A stretch of 64,000 nucleotides of DNA from Arthrobacter yangruifuii. GTDB taxonomy: Bacteria; Actinomycetota; Actinomycetes; Actinomycetales; Micrococcaceae. The stretch spans positions 806,001-870,000 of the forward strand of contig NZ_VTFX01000001.1 in the NCBI RefSeq assembly GCF_009192775.1. The letters run 5' to 3'. Numbering within the stretch: the stretch's first letter is position 1; each line of letters opens with the position of its first letter. Positions 16,875-25,424 of this stretch are shown here, in pieces. Under the pieces are notes generated by a model. That model was not told where the DNA came from and did not search any database. It was given only the letters and a program-made list of their open reading frames with translations. Position numbers and translations under genes: made by a program.

Positions 16875-17660
16875 CTACCTGCCTCTCTGGTTGTGTCGTT
16901 CAAGCTTTGCCACCAGCTGGGTCAGCGGCAGCGTGATGATCAGGTACATCAGGGCAGCGAGCACCAGGGGAGTAGCGTTCGCGGTCTGCGACACGGAGTC
17001 ACGCGCAAAGGTGGTCAGCTCGCGGTCCTGCAGGGCCATGCCGGCGATGAAGAGCAGCGACGTGTCCTTGATGAGGATGACCAGCTCGTTGGTCAGCGGC
17101 GGCGTGATGATCCGGAAGGCCTGGGGCAGCGTCACGGAAATCATGGTCCAGGCCGGACCCATGCCCAGCGACCGTGCGGCCTCGGCCTGGCCGGAGGGCA
17201 CAGCCTGGATTCCGGCACGGATAGTCTCGGCAATGTAGGCGCCGGAGACAATGATCAGGGCAAGAAGCCCTGCGCCCGCACTGCCTCCCGGCGGCCGCCA
17301 GTCGAACGCGATGGGCACGGCGAACGCGAAGCCGAAGATCACCAGCAGGGCAGGCAGGCCGCGGAACAGCTCAATGTACGCGGTGGCCGCCCAACGGTAC
17401 GGTGCCACGGGGGAAAGCTTCATCAGTGCCAGGAGCAGCCCCAGCAGCAAGCCGCCGGCGAAGGCGATAACCGTGTAGATGATGGTGTTTTTGACCGCCA
17501 CGGTGATGATGGTGGGGAAGGCTTCACGGGCCACCTCGGCGTCGAAGAAGTTCTCGCCAATGGCTTCCCAATCGGCTGCCAGAACTACTGCTACCAGCGC
17601 GATGACAAAAACGGCATACAGGACGCCCCTGAACAGGCGTCTGCGGGTGGAGGGTTTCAC
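16875..17660 (-). CDS. Polar amino-acid ABC transporter permease
   Basis: His/Glu/Gln/Arg-type inner-membrane permease of about 261 residues. The first hydrophobic helix is near residues 12-30, and the conserved EAA loop is present in the second half ([33 protein letters not shown]). The GTG at 17660 has GGAAGG 7 bases upstream; a longer frame back to 17702 lacks a binding site. A single permease suggests a homodimeric channel. It lies between the ATPase and the substrate-binding protein. Confidence 0.9.
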   Translation of the reverse strand: MKPSTRRRLFRGVLYAVFVIALVAVVLAADWEAIGENFFDAEVAREAFPTIITVAVKNTIIYTVIAFAGGLLLGLLLALMKLSPVAPYRWAATAYIELFRGLPALLVIFGFAFAVPIAFDWRPPGGSAGAGLLALIIVSGAYIAETIRAGIQAVPSGQAEAARSLGMGPAWTMISVTLPQAFRIITPPLTNELVILIKDTSLLFIAGMALQDRELTTFARDSVSQTANATPLVLAALMYLIITLPLTQLVAKLERHNQRGR

Positions 17661-17732
17661 TATGGGGGCCTTCCGGGGAAGAAAAGGTGTCGTCCCGGGC
17701 ACCCGGCCCGGGACGACTCAATGGTCTAGGCG

Positions 17733-18521
17733 TTATTCAGCGAAGTACTTGTCGTAGATCTCCTGGTACTTGCCGTTGTCCCGCAGTTCAGTGAGCTGCT
17801 CATTCACTGCAGAGACGAGTTCGGTGTTGTCCTTATCCATGCCGAAGCCGTAGGACTCATCGGTGGGATATTCCTCGGCAATGCTGAAGTCCCCGTCCTC
17901 CGTGTGTCCAATGTTCACCGGAAGGTCCTGCAGCACCGCATCGACGTTACCGGACTGGATGGCCGGGAAAAGTTCCCCGTCACTCGGGTAGGCCATGATT
18001 TCCGCGCCGGAGGCATTGTCGCGGGCGTATGACTCGCCGGTGGTATTTCCCTGCACGCCGAGCTTCTTGCCGTCCAGGTCATCGATGCTCTTGATGTCTG
18101 ACCCGGCAGGGACCAGCAGCGACTGCAGCGAGTCATAGTACGGATCGGAGAAGCCCATGGCCTCCTGGCGTTCAGGCGTGATGGTGATGGCGCTGGCCGT
18201 CAGGTCGCACTGTCCCGCAGCCAGCACCGTGCCGCTGGCAATGCCCTCGAAGCCGGCATCCTGGACCGCGAGTTCAAGGTCGAGGCCCGCAGCGATCTCC
18301 TTGACCATGTCCATATCGAAGCCGGTGTACTCGCCGTTTTCCTCATACTCGAAAGGAACAAAGGGAATGTCGGAGCAGACGGTCAGCTTCCCGTCGGAGA
18401 CGAGATTGAATCCATTGCCGGCTTCATCGGAGGCACCGGCGTCGTCACCTCCGCAGGCCGTCAGCGAGAGGGCGCCGATGGCCAGGAAGGCAAGGGCTGC
18501 GGTGCGGGCTTTGTGCGGCAT
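17733..18521 (-). CDS. Amino-acid ABC transporter substrate-binding lipoprotein, copy 1
   Basis: 262-residue SBP_bac_3-type lipoprotein. The signal peptide ends in the lipobox LTAC with the lipidated Cys at residue 23, followed by an acidic spacer. The mature domain shows TVCSDIPFVPFEYEENGEYTG, GFSDPYYDS and the LDGKKLGVQGNTTGESYARD hinge region. It directly precedes the permease gene (72 bases) and so is the main receptor of this importer. A close paralogue lies 167 bases upstream on the same strand. Confidence 0.92.
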   Translation of the reverse strand: MPHKARTAALAFLAIGALSLTACGGDDAGASDEAGNGFNLVSDGKLTVCSDIPFVPFEYEENGEYTGFDMDMVKEIAAGLDLELAVQDAGFEGIASGTVLAAGQCDLTASAITITPERQEAMGFSDPYYDSLQSLLVPAGSDIKSIDDLDGKKLGVQGNTTGESYARDNASGAEIMAYPSDGELFPAIQSGNVDAVLQDLPVNIGHTEDGDFSIAEEYPTDESYGFGMDKDNTELVSAVNEQLTELRDNGKYQEIYDKYFAE

Positions 18522-18616
18522 TGGTTTACAACCTTACGTCGGACGGTGTGAGCAGTCTCACCCGTAGCTTGGTGTTGGGAAGCAGTCTAGAGTGTACGCA
18601 GCCCATAGTTCCGCAA

Positions 18617-18650
18617 CGCCTCCCGCACTGACGGCGCAGTGCGGGAGGCG
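18617..18650. terminator. Strong stem-loop between the two substrate-binding protein genes
   Basis: Perfect 14-base inverted repeat (18617-18630 with 18637-18650) and a 6-base loop, 38 bases downstream of the stop of copy 2 in its reading direction. There is no T-run, so it could be a U-poor terminator or an mRNA-stability element that sets different expression of the two receptors. Confidence 0.5.
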
Positions 18651-18688
18651 GAGACAGTCGCTGTTGGTACCCCGGCTACTCCGGCCGG

Positions 18689-19468
18689 CTACTTCGTGAA
18701 GAACTGGTCATGGAGTTCCTGATACTTCCCATTCTCCCGCAGGGCCGCAAGCTGCTCATTCACCGCGGTGACGAGTTCCTCGCTGCCTTCCTTCTTCATG
18801 GCAAAGCCGTACGACTCGCCCGTGGCGAAGGTGCCGGAAATCTTGAACTTGCCATCCTCGGTGTGGTCAATGTTCACGGCCTCATCCTGGATGACTGCAT
18901 CGATGTTGCCGGCCTGCAGGGCCTGGAAGAGCTCGGCATCCGTCTGGAAAGACATGATTTCCGCGTCAGCGGCGTTGTCCCGTGTGTAGCTCTCGCCGGT
19001 GGTTCCCTGCTGGACGCCCACCTTCTTGCCTGCCAGATCGTCCAGGGAGGCAATGCTGGAATCCGCAGGAACCAGCAGCGTCTGCGGCGAATCGTAGTAG
19101 GGGTCGGAGAAGGCCAGCTTCTCGGCGCGTTCGTCGGTGATGGACATGGCTGCGGCAATCAGGTCGCACTGGCGGGCAGCCAGTACGGTTCCGCTCTGCA
19201 GGCCGTCGAAACCAACGTTCTGCACCTCGTGCTCCAGACCCATGCCCTTGGCGATTTCGCGGGTGAGTTCGATGTCGAAGCCGGTGAACTCACCGTCCAC
19301 TTCATATTCGAAGGGCTTGAAGGGAACGTTGGAGCAGACCGTGAGGGTGCCTTCGTTGACCATGGCGAGGCCGGATTCCTCGGTGTCGCTTCCGCCGCCG
19401 CAGGCGGTCAGGGACAGTGCCGAGATGGCAAGGAGGGCGGCAATGGTGGTGCGGGTTTTGTGCGGCAT
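18689..19468 (-). CDS. Amino-acid ABC transporter substrate-binding lipoprotein, copy 2
   Basis: 259-residue paralogue of the protein encoded at 17733-18521. The signal peptides are nearly the same and share the lipobox LTAC with C23. The alignable motifs match throughout (FSDPYYDSPQTLLVPADSS, TTGESYTRDN, ENGKYQELHDQFF). By eye well over half the residues agree, so this is a tandem duplication with divergence. It lacks a permease or ATPase of its own and probably feeds the same importer with a different ligand preference. A hairpin at 18617-18650 separates the two. Confidence 0.9.
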   Translation of the reverse strand: MPHKTRTTIAALLAISALSLTACGGGSDTEESGLAMVNEGTLTVCSNVPFKPFEYEVDGEFTGFDIELTREIAKGMGLEHEVQNVGFDGLQSGTVLAARQCDLIAAAMSITDERAEKLAFSDPYYDSPQTLLVPADSSIASLDDLAGKKVGVQQGTTGESYTRDNAADAEIMSFQTDAELFQALQAGNIDAVIQDEAVNIDHTEDGKFKISGTFATGESYGFAMKKEGSEELVTAVNEQLAALRENGKYQELHDQFFTK

Positions 19469-19661
19469 GACGTTTCAGGACCTTTTGTGGCAGGAATAGA
19501 TAGGGCCGCAGGCGGAAACCAGCCGTCTCCAGAGCGGCGTCAGACGGAATCACCAAGCGGCGACTCCCGAGTTTCTATTCTACCCACTGTAATTTTATGC
19601 AAGAAACCATGTGGGTATGCAGTCCGTCTCGCGGGGCCCGTCCTTCGGCTGCCGAAGCCTG

Positions 19662-21011
19662 TCAGGATCCGGCGCGCGAGGAGGCGAAGTCGGGGCTGCG
19701 CAGCGGAACCGCACTCGGACGGTCCAGGCCCAGGGCCTCCAGCATCGGCCGGAATTTACTCCAGGTTTCCTCCAATTCCGCCGAAGGATCGGAGCCGGCG
19801 ACGATTCCACAACCTGCATAAAGGCGAACGTCAGTGGGGCTTTCGATCACAGCTCCGCGCAGGGCGATACCCCATTCACCGTTTCCATTGCCGTCCATCC
19901 AGCCAACCGGTCCCGCATACGGACCGCGGTCCATGTGTTCAAGCTCACTAATCAGCTCGCCGGCCACGCTGGTGGGGAATCCGCACACGGCGGCAGTCGG
20001 ATGCAGGGCCTCAACGAGGGTCAGCGGTGTGGGAACCGCTCCGTTGCCGTCCGGAGCGAGTTCGGCGGTCACATCCGAAGCCAGGTGCCAGACATTAGGC
20101 AGCTCGAGGACAAACGGCTCGGTATGGGAGGTCATCGAGGAGGTGAAGGGTTCCAGGGACCGGGTGAGTGAGTCAATGGCGATCTGGTGCTCGTGCTGCT
20201 GTTTGGCGGAGCCCGCAAGCACCCGCTGGGCATACCCGGGATCATCGACGGGTGCGGTGGCTCGGTCGAGGGTGCCGGCCAGGACGCGTGCCTCAGCCCT
20301 GCCGTCCTGCACCCGGATCAGCATTTCAGGGGTGGAACCGATCAATCCGTCGACGGCGTAGGTCCAGCAGTCCCGGTAGCGTACGGCCAGTTCGCGCAGT
20401 ACCTGCGACGCCATCAGGGGGCTGGCCAGCTTCACCGCAATGTCGCGGGCCAGAACAATCTTGCTGAGGTCGCCGGCCGCCACGTGGGCCACGGAGCGTG
20501 CCACGGCGTTCTTCCATTCCGCCTCGCTCAGCATGCCGGGCAGGACCTGGTCTGCCGGATCGCTTTCGCGGTAGGTCGGCAGATCCTCCAGATAGCGCGC
20601 GAGTGCTGCGTTTGCAGTCTCAGCGTTGAGCTTCGCCTCGGGATCCGTTGTTGTGTAGGTCAGCCAGGCGGCACCGTCCTGCAGGCCGACGATGATTTCG
20701 GGAACCACGAGGCGGGATTCGAAGGGGGAGCGCTTGGAGAAGGCGAAGGATCCAAAGGCGACGATGCCTGTGCCGGGAGCTTCCAGGGGGTCCTGGACCT
20801 CGGCGTGGGCCAGGAGGGACCGCCACCAGTCCTGCGCCCGGGCAAAGCGGTCCGGGCCGCTGGAGGTAAAACGGGCAGTTTCGCCGAAGCCTACGAGTCC
20901 CTCCTGCCGCCGAATCCAGCAGAGTTGCTCGTCAAGCACCAGATACTCGAGAAGACCAATGGTGGAGGAAAGCTCACCGACGGGCACAGTCACAGAACGC
21001 AGGGTGGTCAT
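19662..21011 (-). CDS. menF: Isochorismate synthase MenF
   Basis: Chorismate-binding enzyme of 449 residues that converts chorismate to isochorismate, the entry to menaquinone. Core motifs are SKIVLARDIAVKLASP, IGSTPEMLIRVQDG, ARVLAGTLDRA, KQQHEHQIAID, ALHPTAAVCGFP, RGPYAGPVGWMDG and ALRGAVIE. Siderophore-type isochorismate synthases look similar, but the neighbouring menD, menC, menG and menJ favour the menaquinone role. It is divergent from menG; the region between them (21012-21130) holds a small dyad and promoter signals. Confidence 0.92.
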   Translation of the reverse strand: MTTLRSVTVPVGELSSTIGLLEYLVLDEQLCWIRRQEGLVGFGETARFTSSGPDRFARAQDWWRSLLAHAEVQDPLEAPGTGIVAFGSFAFSKRSPFESRLVVPEIIVGLQDGAAWLTYTTTDPEAKLNAETANAALARYLEDLPTYRESDPADQVLPGMLSEAEWKNAVARSVAHVAAGDLSKIVLARDIAVKLASPLMASQVLRELAVRYRDCWTYAVDGLIGSTPEMLIRVQDGRAEARVLAGTLDRATAPVDDPGYAQRVLAGSAKQQHEHQIAIDSLTRSLEPFTSSMTSHTEPFVLELPNVWHLASDVTAELAPDGNGAVPTPLTLVEALHPTAAVCGFPTSVAGELISELEHMDRGPYAGPVGWMDGNGNGEWGIALRGAVIESPTDVRLYAGCGIVAGSDPSAELEETWSKFRPMLEALGLDRPSAVPLRSPDFASSRAGS

Positions 21012-21109
21012 AGTGGTTCCACAGTACTCCGCCGCCGGTCGACGCCGGATATCGGGCTCCCCGGGTGAGAGGAACGAGACAGCCCCACGGCCGGTTCGGT
21101 GGCTCTCCT

Positions 21110-21130
21110 ATTGTTTGAGACAATGACAGA
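21110..21130 (+). promoter_or_regulatory. Promoter -10 and dyad in front of menG
   Basis: GACAAT at 21119-21124 is followed by six bases and the GTG at 21131, the same spacing as other leaderless starts here. It overlaps the dyad ATTGT (21110-21114) and ACAAT (21120-21124) with a 5-base spacer, a possible operator in the menF-menG divergent region. Confidence 0.4.
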
Positions 21131-21841
21131 GTGAACCGCGCATCGTTGGAAAAACGCCCGGATGAAGTTGCTGCCATGTTTGACGACGTGGCACCTAAAT
21201 ACGACGTCGTAAACGACGTGCTGTCCCTGGGGCAGACACGCCGCTGGCGCCGTATTGTGGTGGACGCCGTCGGAGCCGTGCCCGGCCAGAGGGTCCTTGA
21301 CCTTGCCGCCGGCACCGGCACCTCGAGCGAGCCCTACGCCGACGCGGGCATCGACGTCGTTGCCTGCGACTTCTCCCTCGGAATGCTAAAGGTCGGCAAG
21401 CGCCGCCGTCCGGACATCGACTTCGTCGCCGGGGACGCCACCAATCTGCCGTTCGAGGACAATTCCTTCGACGCCTCCACCATTTCCTTCGGCCTGCGCA
21501 ACGTCAACGAGCCGAAGAAGGCCCTGGCGGAAATGCTTCGGGTCACCAAGCCCGGCGGACGCCTGGTGATTGCGGAGTTCTCCTCACCGGTGGTCCCCGT
21601 CTGGCGCACGATGTACACCGAGTACCTGATGCGCGCCCTTCCGCCCATCGCCCGCAAGGTTGCCTCCAACCCCGATGCGTATGTGTACCTGGCCGAATCC
21701 ATCCGCGCCTGGCCCAACCAGGACGGCCTGGCTGCCTGGATTGCCGAAACCGGCTGGGAGGACGTTGCCTACCGCAACCTCACCGGCGGCATTGTCGCCG
21801 TGCACCGTGCCGTCAAGCCCGGAGGGCATCCGGCGAAGTGA
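21131..21841 (+). CDS. menG: Demethylmenaquinone methyltransferase MenG/UbiE
   Basis: SAM-dependent methyltransferase that performs the last ring methylation of menaquinone. The 236-residue protein shows the UbiE signatures: [20 protein letters not shown] at residues 14-33, the SAM-binding [12 protein letters not shown] near residue 56, and [20 protein letters not shown]. The GTG at 21131 has no Shine-Dalgarno and sits six bases after GACAAT. The stop overlaps the GTG of menJ by 4 bases, so the two late steps of quinone maturation are translationally coupled. Confidence 0.94.
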   Translation: MNRASLEKRPDEVAAMFDDVAPKYDVVNDVLSLGQTRRWRRIVVDAVGAVPGQRVLDLAAGTGTSSEPYADAGIDVVACDFSLGMLKVGKRRRPDIDFVAGDATNLPFEDNSFDASTISFGLRNVNEPKKALAEMLRVTKPGGRLVIAEFSSPVVPVWRTMYTEYLMRALPPIARKVASNPDAYVYLAESIRAWPNQDGLAAWIAETGWEDVAYRNLTGGIVAVHRAVKPGGHPAK

Positions 21842-23163
21842 AGGTCCTTATTGTCGGTGCCGGTCCTGCCGGTTCCACAGCCGCGTACTACCTCGCCTCT
21901 GCGGGCGTGGATGTCACCGTTCTGGAAAAAACCGCCTTCCCCCGCGAGAAGGTCTGCGGCGACGGCCTGACTCCGCGTGCCGTGCGCGAAGTCCAGTACC
22001 TCGGCCTGCCGCATGACGAAGCCGACGGCTGGCGCCGGAACAAGGGGCTGCGCCTGATTGCCGGAGGCCGGAAACTCGAGCTGCCCTGGCCTGTGCTCTC
22101 GGATTTCCCCGACTATGGGCTGGTCCGCACCCGCCTCGGTTTCGACGAGGCCCTGGCCCGCCATGCGCAGGCTGCCGGAGCGAAGATCCTGGAGCATCAC
22201 ACCGTGGTCTCTGCCCTCCGCGGCGATGATGGACGAGTCGAGGGCGCCGTCGCCAATGTCCTGGACGCGGACGGCAGGCGTACGGGTGAACGGCGGGAGT
22301 TCTTCGCCGACGTCGTTCTGGCTGCCGACGGAAACTCCAGCCGAACTGCCTTGAGCCTGGGCATCGAAAAGCGCGACGACCGCCCCATGGGCGTGGCGGT
22401 ACGCACCTACTTCGAAAGCCCGCGGACCAACGACGACTGGATGGAAGGCTGGCTGGAGCTTCCCGATGCCTCCGGCAATCCGCTGCCCGGCTACGGCTGG
22501 GTTTTCGGTGTGGGCGACGGAACCTCCAACGTGGGCCTGGGCATCCTGAACTCCTCCAGGGAATTCGGAAAGCTCGACTACCGCAAGGTGCTGCGGGACT
22601 GGACCGCCGGTATGCCCGCCGAGTGGGGCTTCACGCCGGAGAACCAGGTAGGCGAGATTCGCGGTGCTGCTCTGCCGATGGGCTTCAACCGCACTCCGCA
22701 TTACTCTCCGGGGCTGCTTCTGCTCGGCGATGCGGGCGGAATGGTCAGCCCGTTCAACGGTGAAGGCATCTCCTATGCCATGGAGTCGGCTCGCTTTGCC
22801 GCCGAACACATCATCGAGGGTTCCGGCGCTGCGCTTGTTCCGGGTCTGCTCACCTCGCGTGCCGCGTTCGATGTCGAACTGCGCGCCTATGCAGACCACG
22901 TGCGTCAGGAGTGGGGAAGCCACTTTACGCTTGGCCGTATTTTCGCCGGCATGATCGGCCGTCCGGCAGTCATGAAACTTGCACTGCGTACAGGAATGCC
23001 GATTCCCGTGCTCATGCGCTTCGTGGTGCGCATGCTCGCCAACCTCACGGACAGCAACTCCAAGGGCATAGAGGATAGAGTGATTGCCTTACTGGAAATG
23101 CTGGTCCCGGCGGCAAGCAACCAGGGAACGCCGACAACCCGGCAATCCGTGCAGCGCCCGTGA
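21838..23163 (+). CDS. menJ: FAD-dependent geranylgeranyl-reductase-family oxidoreductase, probable menaquinone reductase MenJ
   Basis: 441-residue flavoprotein with an N-terminal dinucleotide fold ([17 protein letters not shown], residues 7-23), the family motif [12 protein letters not shown], the mid-protein [12 protein letters not shown] and the FAD motif [24 protein letters not shown]. Its mycobacterial homologue MenJ (Rv0561c) saturates one isoprene unit of the menaquinone tail and lies next to grcC1, as here. This would explain the MK-n(H2) quinones reported for Arthrobacter. It overlaps menG by 4 bases. Assignment from family and context. Confidence 0.85.
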   Translation: MKVLIVGAGPAGSTAAYYLASAGVDVTVLEKTAFPREKVCGDGLTPRAVREVQYLGLPHDEADGWRRNKGLRLIAGGRKLELPWPVLSDFPDYGLVRTRLGFDEALARHAQAAGAKILEHHTVVSALRGDDGRVEGAVANVLDADGRRTGERREFFADVVLAADGNSSRTALSLGIEKRDDRPMGVAVRTYFESPRTNDDWMEGWLELPDASGNPLPGYGWVFGVGDGTSNVGLGILNSSREFGKLDYRKVLRDWTAGMPAEWGFTPENQVGEIRGAALPMGFNRTPHYSPGLLLLGDAGGMVSPFNGEGISYAMESARFAAEHIIEGSGAALVPGLLTSRAAFDVELRAYADHVRQEWGSHFTLGRIFAGMIGRPAVMKLALRTGMPIPVLMRFVVRMLANLTDSNSKGIEDRVIALLEMLVPAASNQGTPTTRQSVQRP

Positions 23164-23201
23164 CGTTTGATGCCTCTTGTCCACCCGTTCCGACAAATAG
23201 T

Positions 23202-23213
23202 TAGTCTTGAACA
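23202..23213 (+). promoter_or_regulatory. Promoter -10 for a leaderless polyprenyl synthase transcript
   Basis: TAGTCT at 23202-23207, six bases, then GTG at 23214. TTGTCC at 23177-23182 is a weak -35 candidate. No Shine-Dalgarno sequence. Confidence 0.5.
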
Positions 23214-24269
23214 GTGACTGAATCCACCAACACCAGCCCGGAGACCGGGTCGAGCACTTCCATACTGCCTCCTGGCTTCGCGCTGCTGGCGGAGGATCCG
23301 AGGCTTGGCCCCTCCATGGTCGCTTCCCTGGAACAGGTGGAAGTCCGCCTGCGCGAGGCCGTGGCGAACTCCGATCCCTTTGCCGATACCACGTCCCGGC
23401 ATCTGGTGGAGGCCGGCGGCAAGCGGATCCGGCCCCTGCTGACCCTGCTGGCTTCCCACCTTGGCGGGGAGGAAGCCGGGGACCAGGTCATCCAATCCGC
23501 CGTCGTCGTGGAATTGACGCACCTGGCCACCCTCTACCATGACGATGTCATGGACGAGGCACCCTATCGCCGCGGTGCCCCGACCGCACATGAAATCTGG
23601 GGCAACTCCGTAGCTGTGCTTACCGGTGACCTGATCTTTGCCCGGGCGTCCAGCCTGGTCTCCGCGTTGGGCGGACCTGCGCTGGCCATTCAGGCGCACA
23701 CCTTCGAGCGGCTGTGCATGGGACAGCTGCACGAAACCGTGGGTCCGGCCGAGGGCCAAGACCCGCTGGAGCACTATCTGTCCGTGATTGCGGATAAGAC
23801 CGGTTCCTTGATTGCAGCTTCCGGCCAGTTTGGTGCGCTGTTCTCCGGAGCCGGCCAGGAAGTCATCGACATCATGGTCGAATACGGCGAGAAGGTCGGT
23901 ATTGCCTTCCAGCTTGCCGACGACGTCATCGACGTGACCGGCATACAGGAGAAGTCGGGAAAGACCCCGGGAACGGACCTGCGCGAAGGGGTTCCCACGC
24001 TGCCGGTGCTGTTGCTGCGCCGGGCCGCTGCATCCGGTGATGCGGATGCCGCTGCGGTGCTGGAACTGGTGGAGCGGGACCTGAGCTCTGACGAGGCCCT
24101 GGCCGAAGCAGTTGCTGCACTGCGCAGCAGCCCGGTCACGGAGGAATCCTGGGCCGTGGCCCGCAACTGGTCCGAGGATGCCGTGGCGGCTCTCGCGCCG
24201 CTGCCGGACTCCGTGGTGAAGGAAGCCCTGGCTGCCTTTGCCCGGGCAGTTGTCGACCGCGAGGTCTAG
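23214..24269 (+). CDS. Polyprenyl diphosphate synthase for the menaquinone side chain
   Basis: Trans-isoprenyl diphosphate synthase of 351 residues that makes the long all-trans chain of menaquinone. The first aspartate-rich motif is DDVMD (about 110-114) after LATLYH, and the second is in QLADDVIDVTG (about 236). KRIRPLLTLL is the IPP-binding region. Chain length cannot be read reliably, but the position after menG and menJ, as in the mycobacterial menJ-grcC1 pair, supports a heptaprenyl-to-nonaprenyl product. The N-terminal 25 residues are polar and probably flexible. The GTG start is supported by TAGTCT-N6. Confidence 0.9.
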   Translation: MTESTNTSPETGSSTSILPPGFALLAEDPRLGPSMVASLEQVEVRLREAVANSDPFADTTSRHLVEAGGKRIRPLLTLLASHLGGEEAGDQVIQSAVVVELTHLATLYHDDVMDEAPYRRGAPTAHEIWGNSVAVLTGDLIFARASSLVSALGGPALAIQAHTFERLCMGQLHETVGPAEGQDPLEHYLSVIADKTGSLIAASGQFGALFSGAGQEVIDIMVEYGEKVGIAFQLADDVIDVTGIQEKSGKTPGTDLREGVPTLPVLLLRRAAASGDADAAAVLELVERDLSSDEALAEAVAALRSSPVTEESWAVARNWSEDAVAALAPLPDSVVKEALAAFARAVVDREV

Positions 24270-24291
24270 GGATACTGCCGGATCCGGGTGT

Positions 24292-24780
24292 CTACAGGAC
24301 GGCGCGCAGCTCTGCGGCTTTGCGGGCACGGACAGCGGGGGGCACGATGGGCCGTTTCGGCGTGAAGTAGAGGCCGTCATCGGTCCAGCGGGGGAGCACG
24401 TGCTGGTGGTAATGCCAGACGTGCTGGCTTCCGGCAGGCTCATTGTGCTGCCGGGTGGTGACGCCGTCGGGGTTCCACGCCTTCTTGATGGCGACCGCCA
24501 TGTCCCGGGTTACCAGCATGATCCGCGCCGCGACGTCGTCGGGCAGTTCATAAAGCAGCTCGTAGTGCTGCCTCGGCGTGACCAGGACGTGTCCAGGTTC
24601 CGGATCGAAGCCATGGGAAGCGATGAACGCAAGCACCAGCTCGTCGGAGTAGATGAGGTCGCCGGGCTCGCAAAGGTTGCCCGGGTAGCGGAACTCACCG
24701 GAAGCCATGTCGCAGAACGGGCACTCATAGCCCTCCGGTGCATGGCTCTGCCACGTCTCTTCGCGGAAAACGTCCCTCAT
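24292..24780 (-). CDS. HIT-family nucleotide-binding protein
   Basis: 162-residue histidine-triad protein. The triad H123-x-H125-x-H127 in HVWHYHQHVLPR is intact, an upstream CPFC (C20, C23) suggests a zinc site, and FDPEPGHVLVTPRQH is the conserved strand-loop region. HIT proteins hydrolyse or transfer nucleotidyl groups; the substrate here is unknown. The ATG at 24780 is supported by the start of conserved sequence. It follows the SUKH-like gene by 7 bases and is probably cotranscribed with it. Confidence 0.88.
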   Translation of the reverse strand: MRDVFREETWQSHAPEGYECPFCDMASGEFRYPGNLCEPGDLIYSDELVLAFIASHGFDPEPGHVLVTPRQHYELLYELPDDVAARIMLVTRDMAVAIKKAWNPDGVTTRQHNEPAGSQHVWHYHQHVLPRWTDDGLYFTPKRPIVPPAVRARKAAELRAVL

Positions 24781-24787
24781 TGAAGGT

Positions 24788-25216
24788 TCAGTCCTCGTCC
24801 TCGTCCTCTTCGAAAACCCACTCGAACATGTCCAGGACATACTCGCTCAGGGTGCCTTCCTCGCTTTGCCAGTCGCCGCGGGCGTTGTTGCGCCGCCAGA
24901 CAATCGGGTCCGGAACGTCCAGCTGGTCCGCCCGGATGCCCCAGACAAACTTTTCGTCCTCATCCTCGAGGAACAGCAGGTATCCGTCTTCAATCTCGAG
25001 CTCGTCGGGATCCCAGAAGAAATGGAAGGCTTCCATCAGGTCTTCGCAGCCGCCCAGGGCAAGGTAGAACTCCCGCAGCACCAGCGGGATGCTGAAGTCG
25101 TGGGCTGCGAGCATGGAGTCAAGCTCCTGCTCGGGGATGCCGTCTTCTTCCCGCCAGTTGTCCTCAAGATACTTTGGGACCAGTGCGCGGAACCGGTCCA
25201 GGAAAATTTCACTCAT
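24788..25216 (-). CDS. SMI1/KNR4 (SUKH)-like acidic protein
   Basis: 142 residues, strongly acidic, with no membrane segment. The pattern IPLVLREFYLALGG, then DPDELEIEDGYLLFLEDEDEKFVWGIR, then VWRRNNARGDW, resembles the SUKH (SMI1/KNR4) superfamily, whose bacterial members are often immunity proteins against contact-dependent toxins. The C-terminus is almost all Asp and Glu. No toxin gene is adjacent, and the downstream HIT gene 7 bases away suggests a housekeeping operon instead. Start: ATG with GGAG 5 bases upstream; a TAGGAT box at 25251-25256 is a possible -10. Assignment by pattern only. Confidence 0.6.
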   Translation of the reverse strand: MSEIFLDRFRALVPKYLEDNWREEDGIPEQELDSMLAAHDFSIPLVLREFYLALGGCEDLMEAFHFFWDPDELEIEDGYLLFLEDEDEKFVWGIRADQLDVPDPIVWRRNNARGDWQSEEGTLSEYVLDMFEWVFEEDEDED

Positions 25217-25270
25217 GAGGTCTCCAAGCGTGCGTTGAGTGGATGTATTCCAATCCTAGCCGGGACCTGG

Positions 25271-25399
25271 ACTCGGTCCCGACGTCGGCGGCGCGGTGAC
25301 GGGGCGGTGACGGGGCGCGGTGACTCGGTCCGGACGTCGACGGCGCGGTGACGGGGCGCGGTAACTCGGTCCCGACGTCGGCGGCGCGGTGACGGGGCT
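25271..25399. repeat. Intergenic GC-rich tandem repeat
   Basis: Three units beginning ACTCGGTCCCGACGTC and continuing GGCGGCGCGGTGACGGGG start at 25271, 25323 and 25364. The first unit carries an extra copy of CGGTGACGGGG. A further CACGGGGCTG doublet follows at about 25402. The array fills the space between the SUKH-like gene and the 3' end of the glycolipid-binding-like gene. It has no coding role that I can see. Confidence 0.85.
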
Positions 25400-25424
25400 C
25401 CACGGGGCTGCACGGGGCTGGAGG

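Noticed and set aside
15975-19468. Horizontal insertion of the amino-acid transporter operon into the menaquinone region
   Set aside because: Base composition and codon use look like those of the neighbours and there are no flanking repeats, so there is no positive evidence of transfer.
25271-25399. Possible CRISPR array
   Set aside because: The units are contiguous with no unique spacers of constant length, and no cas gene is in the window.
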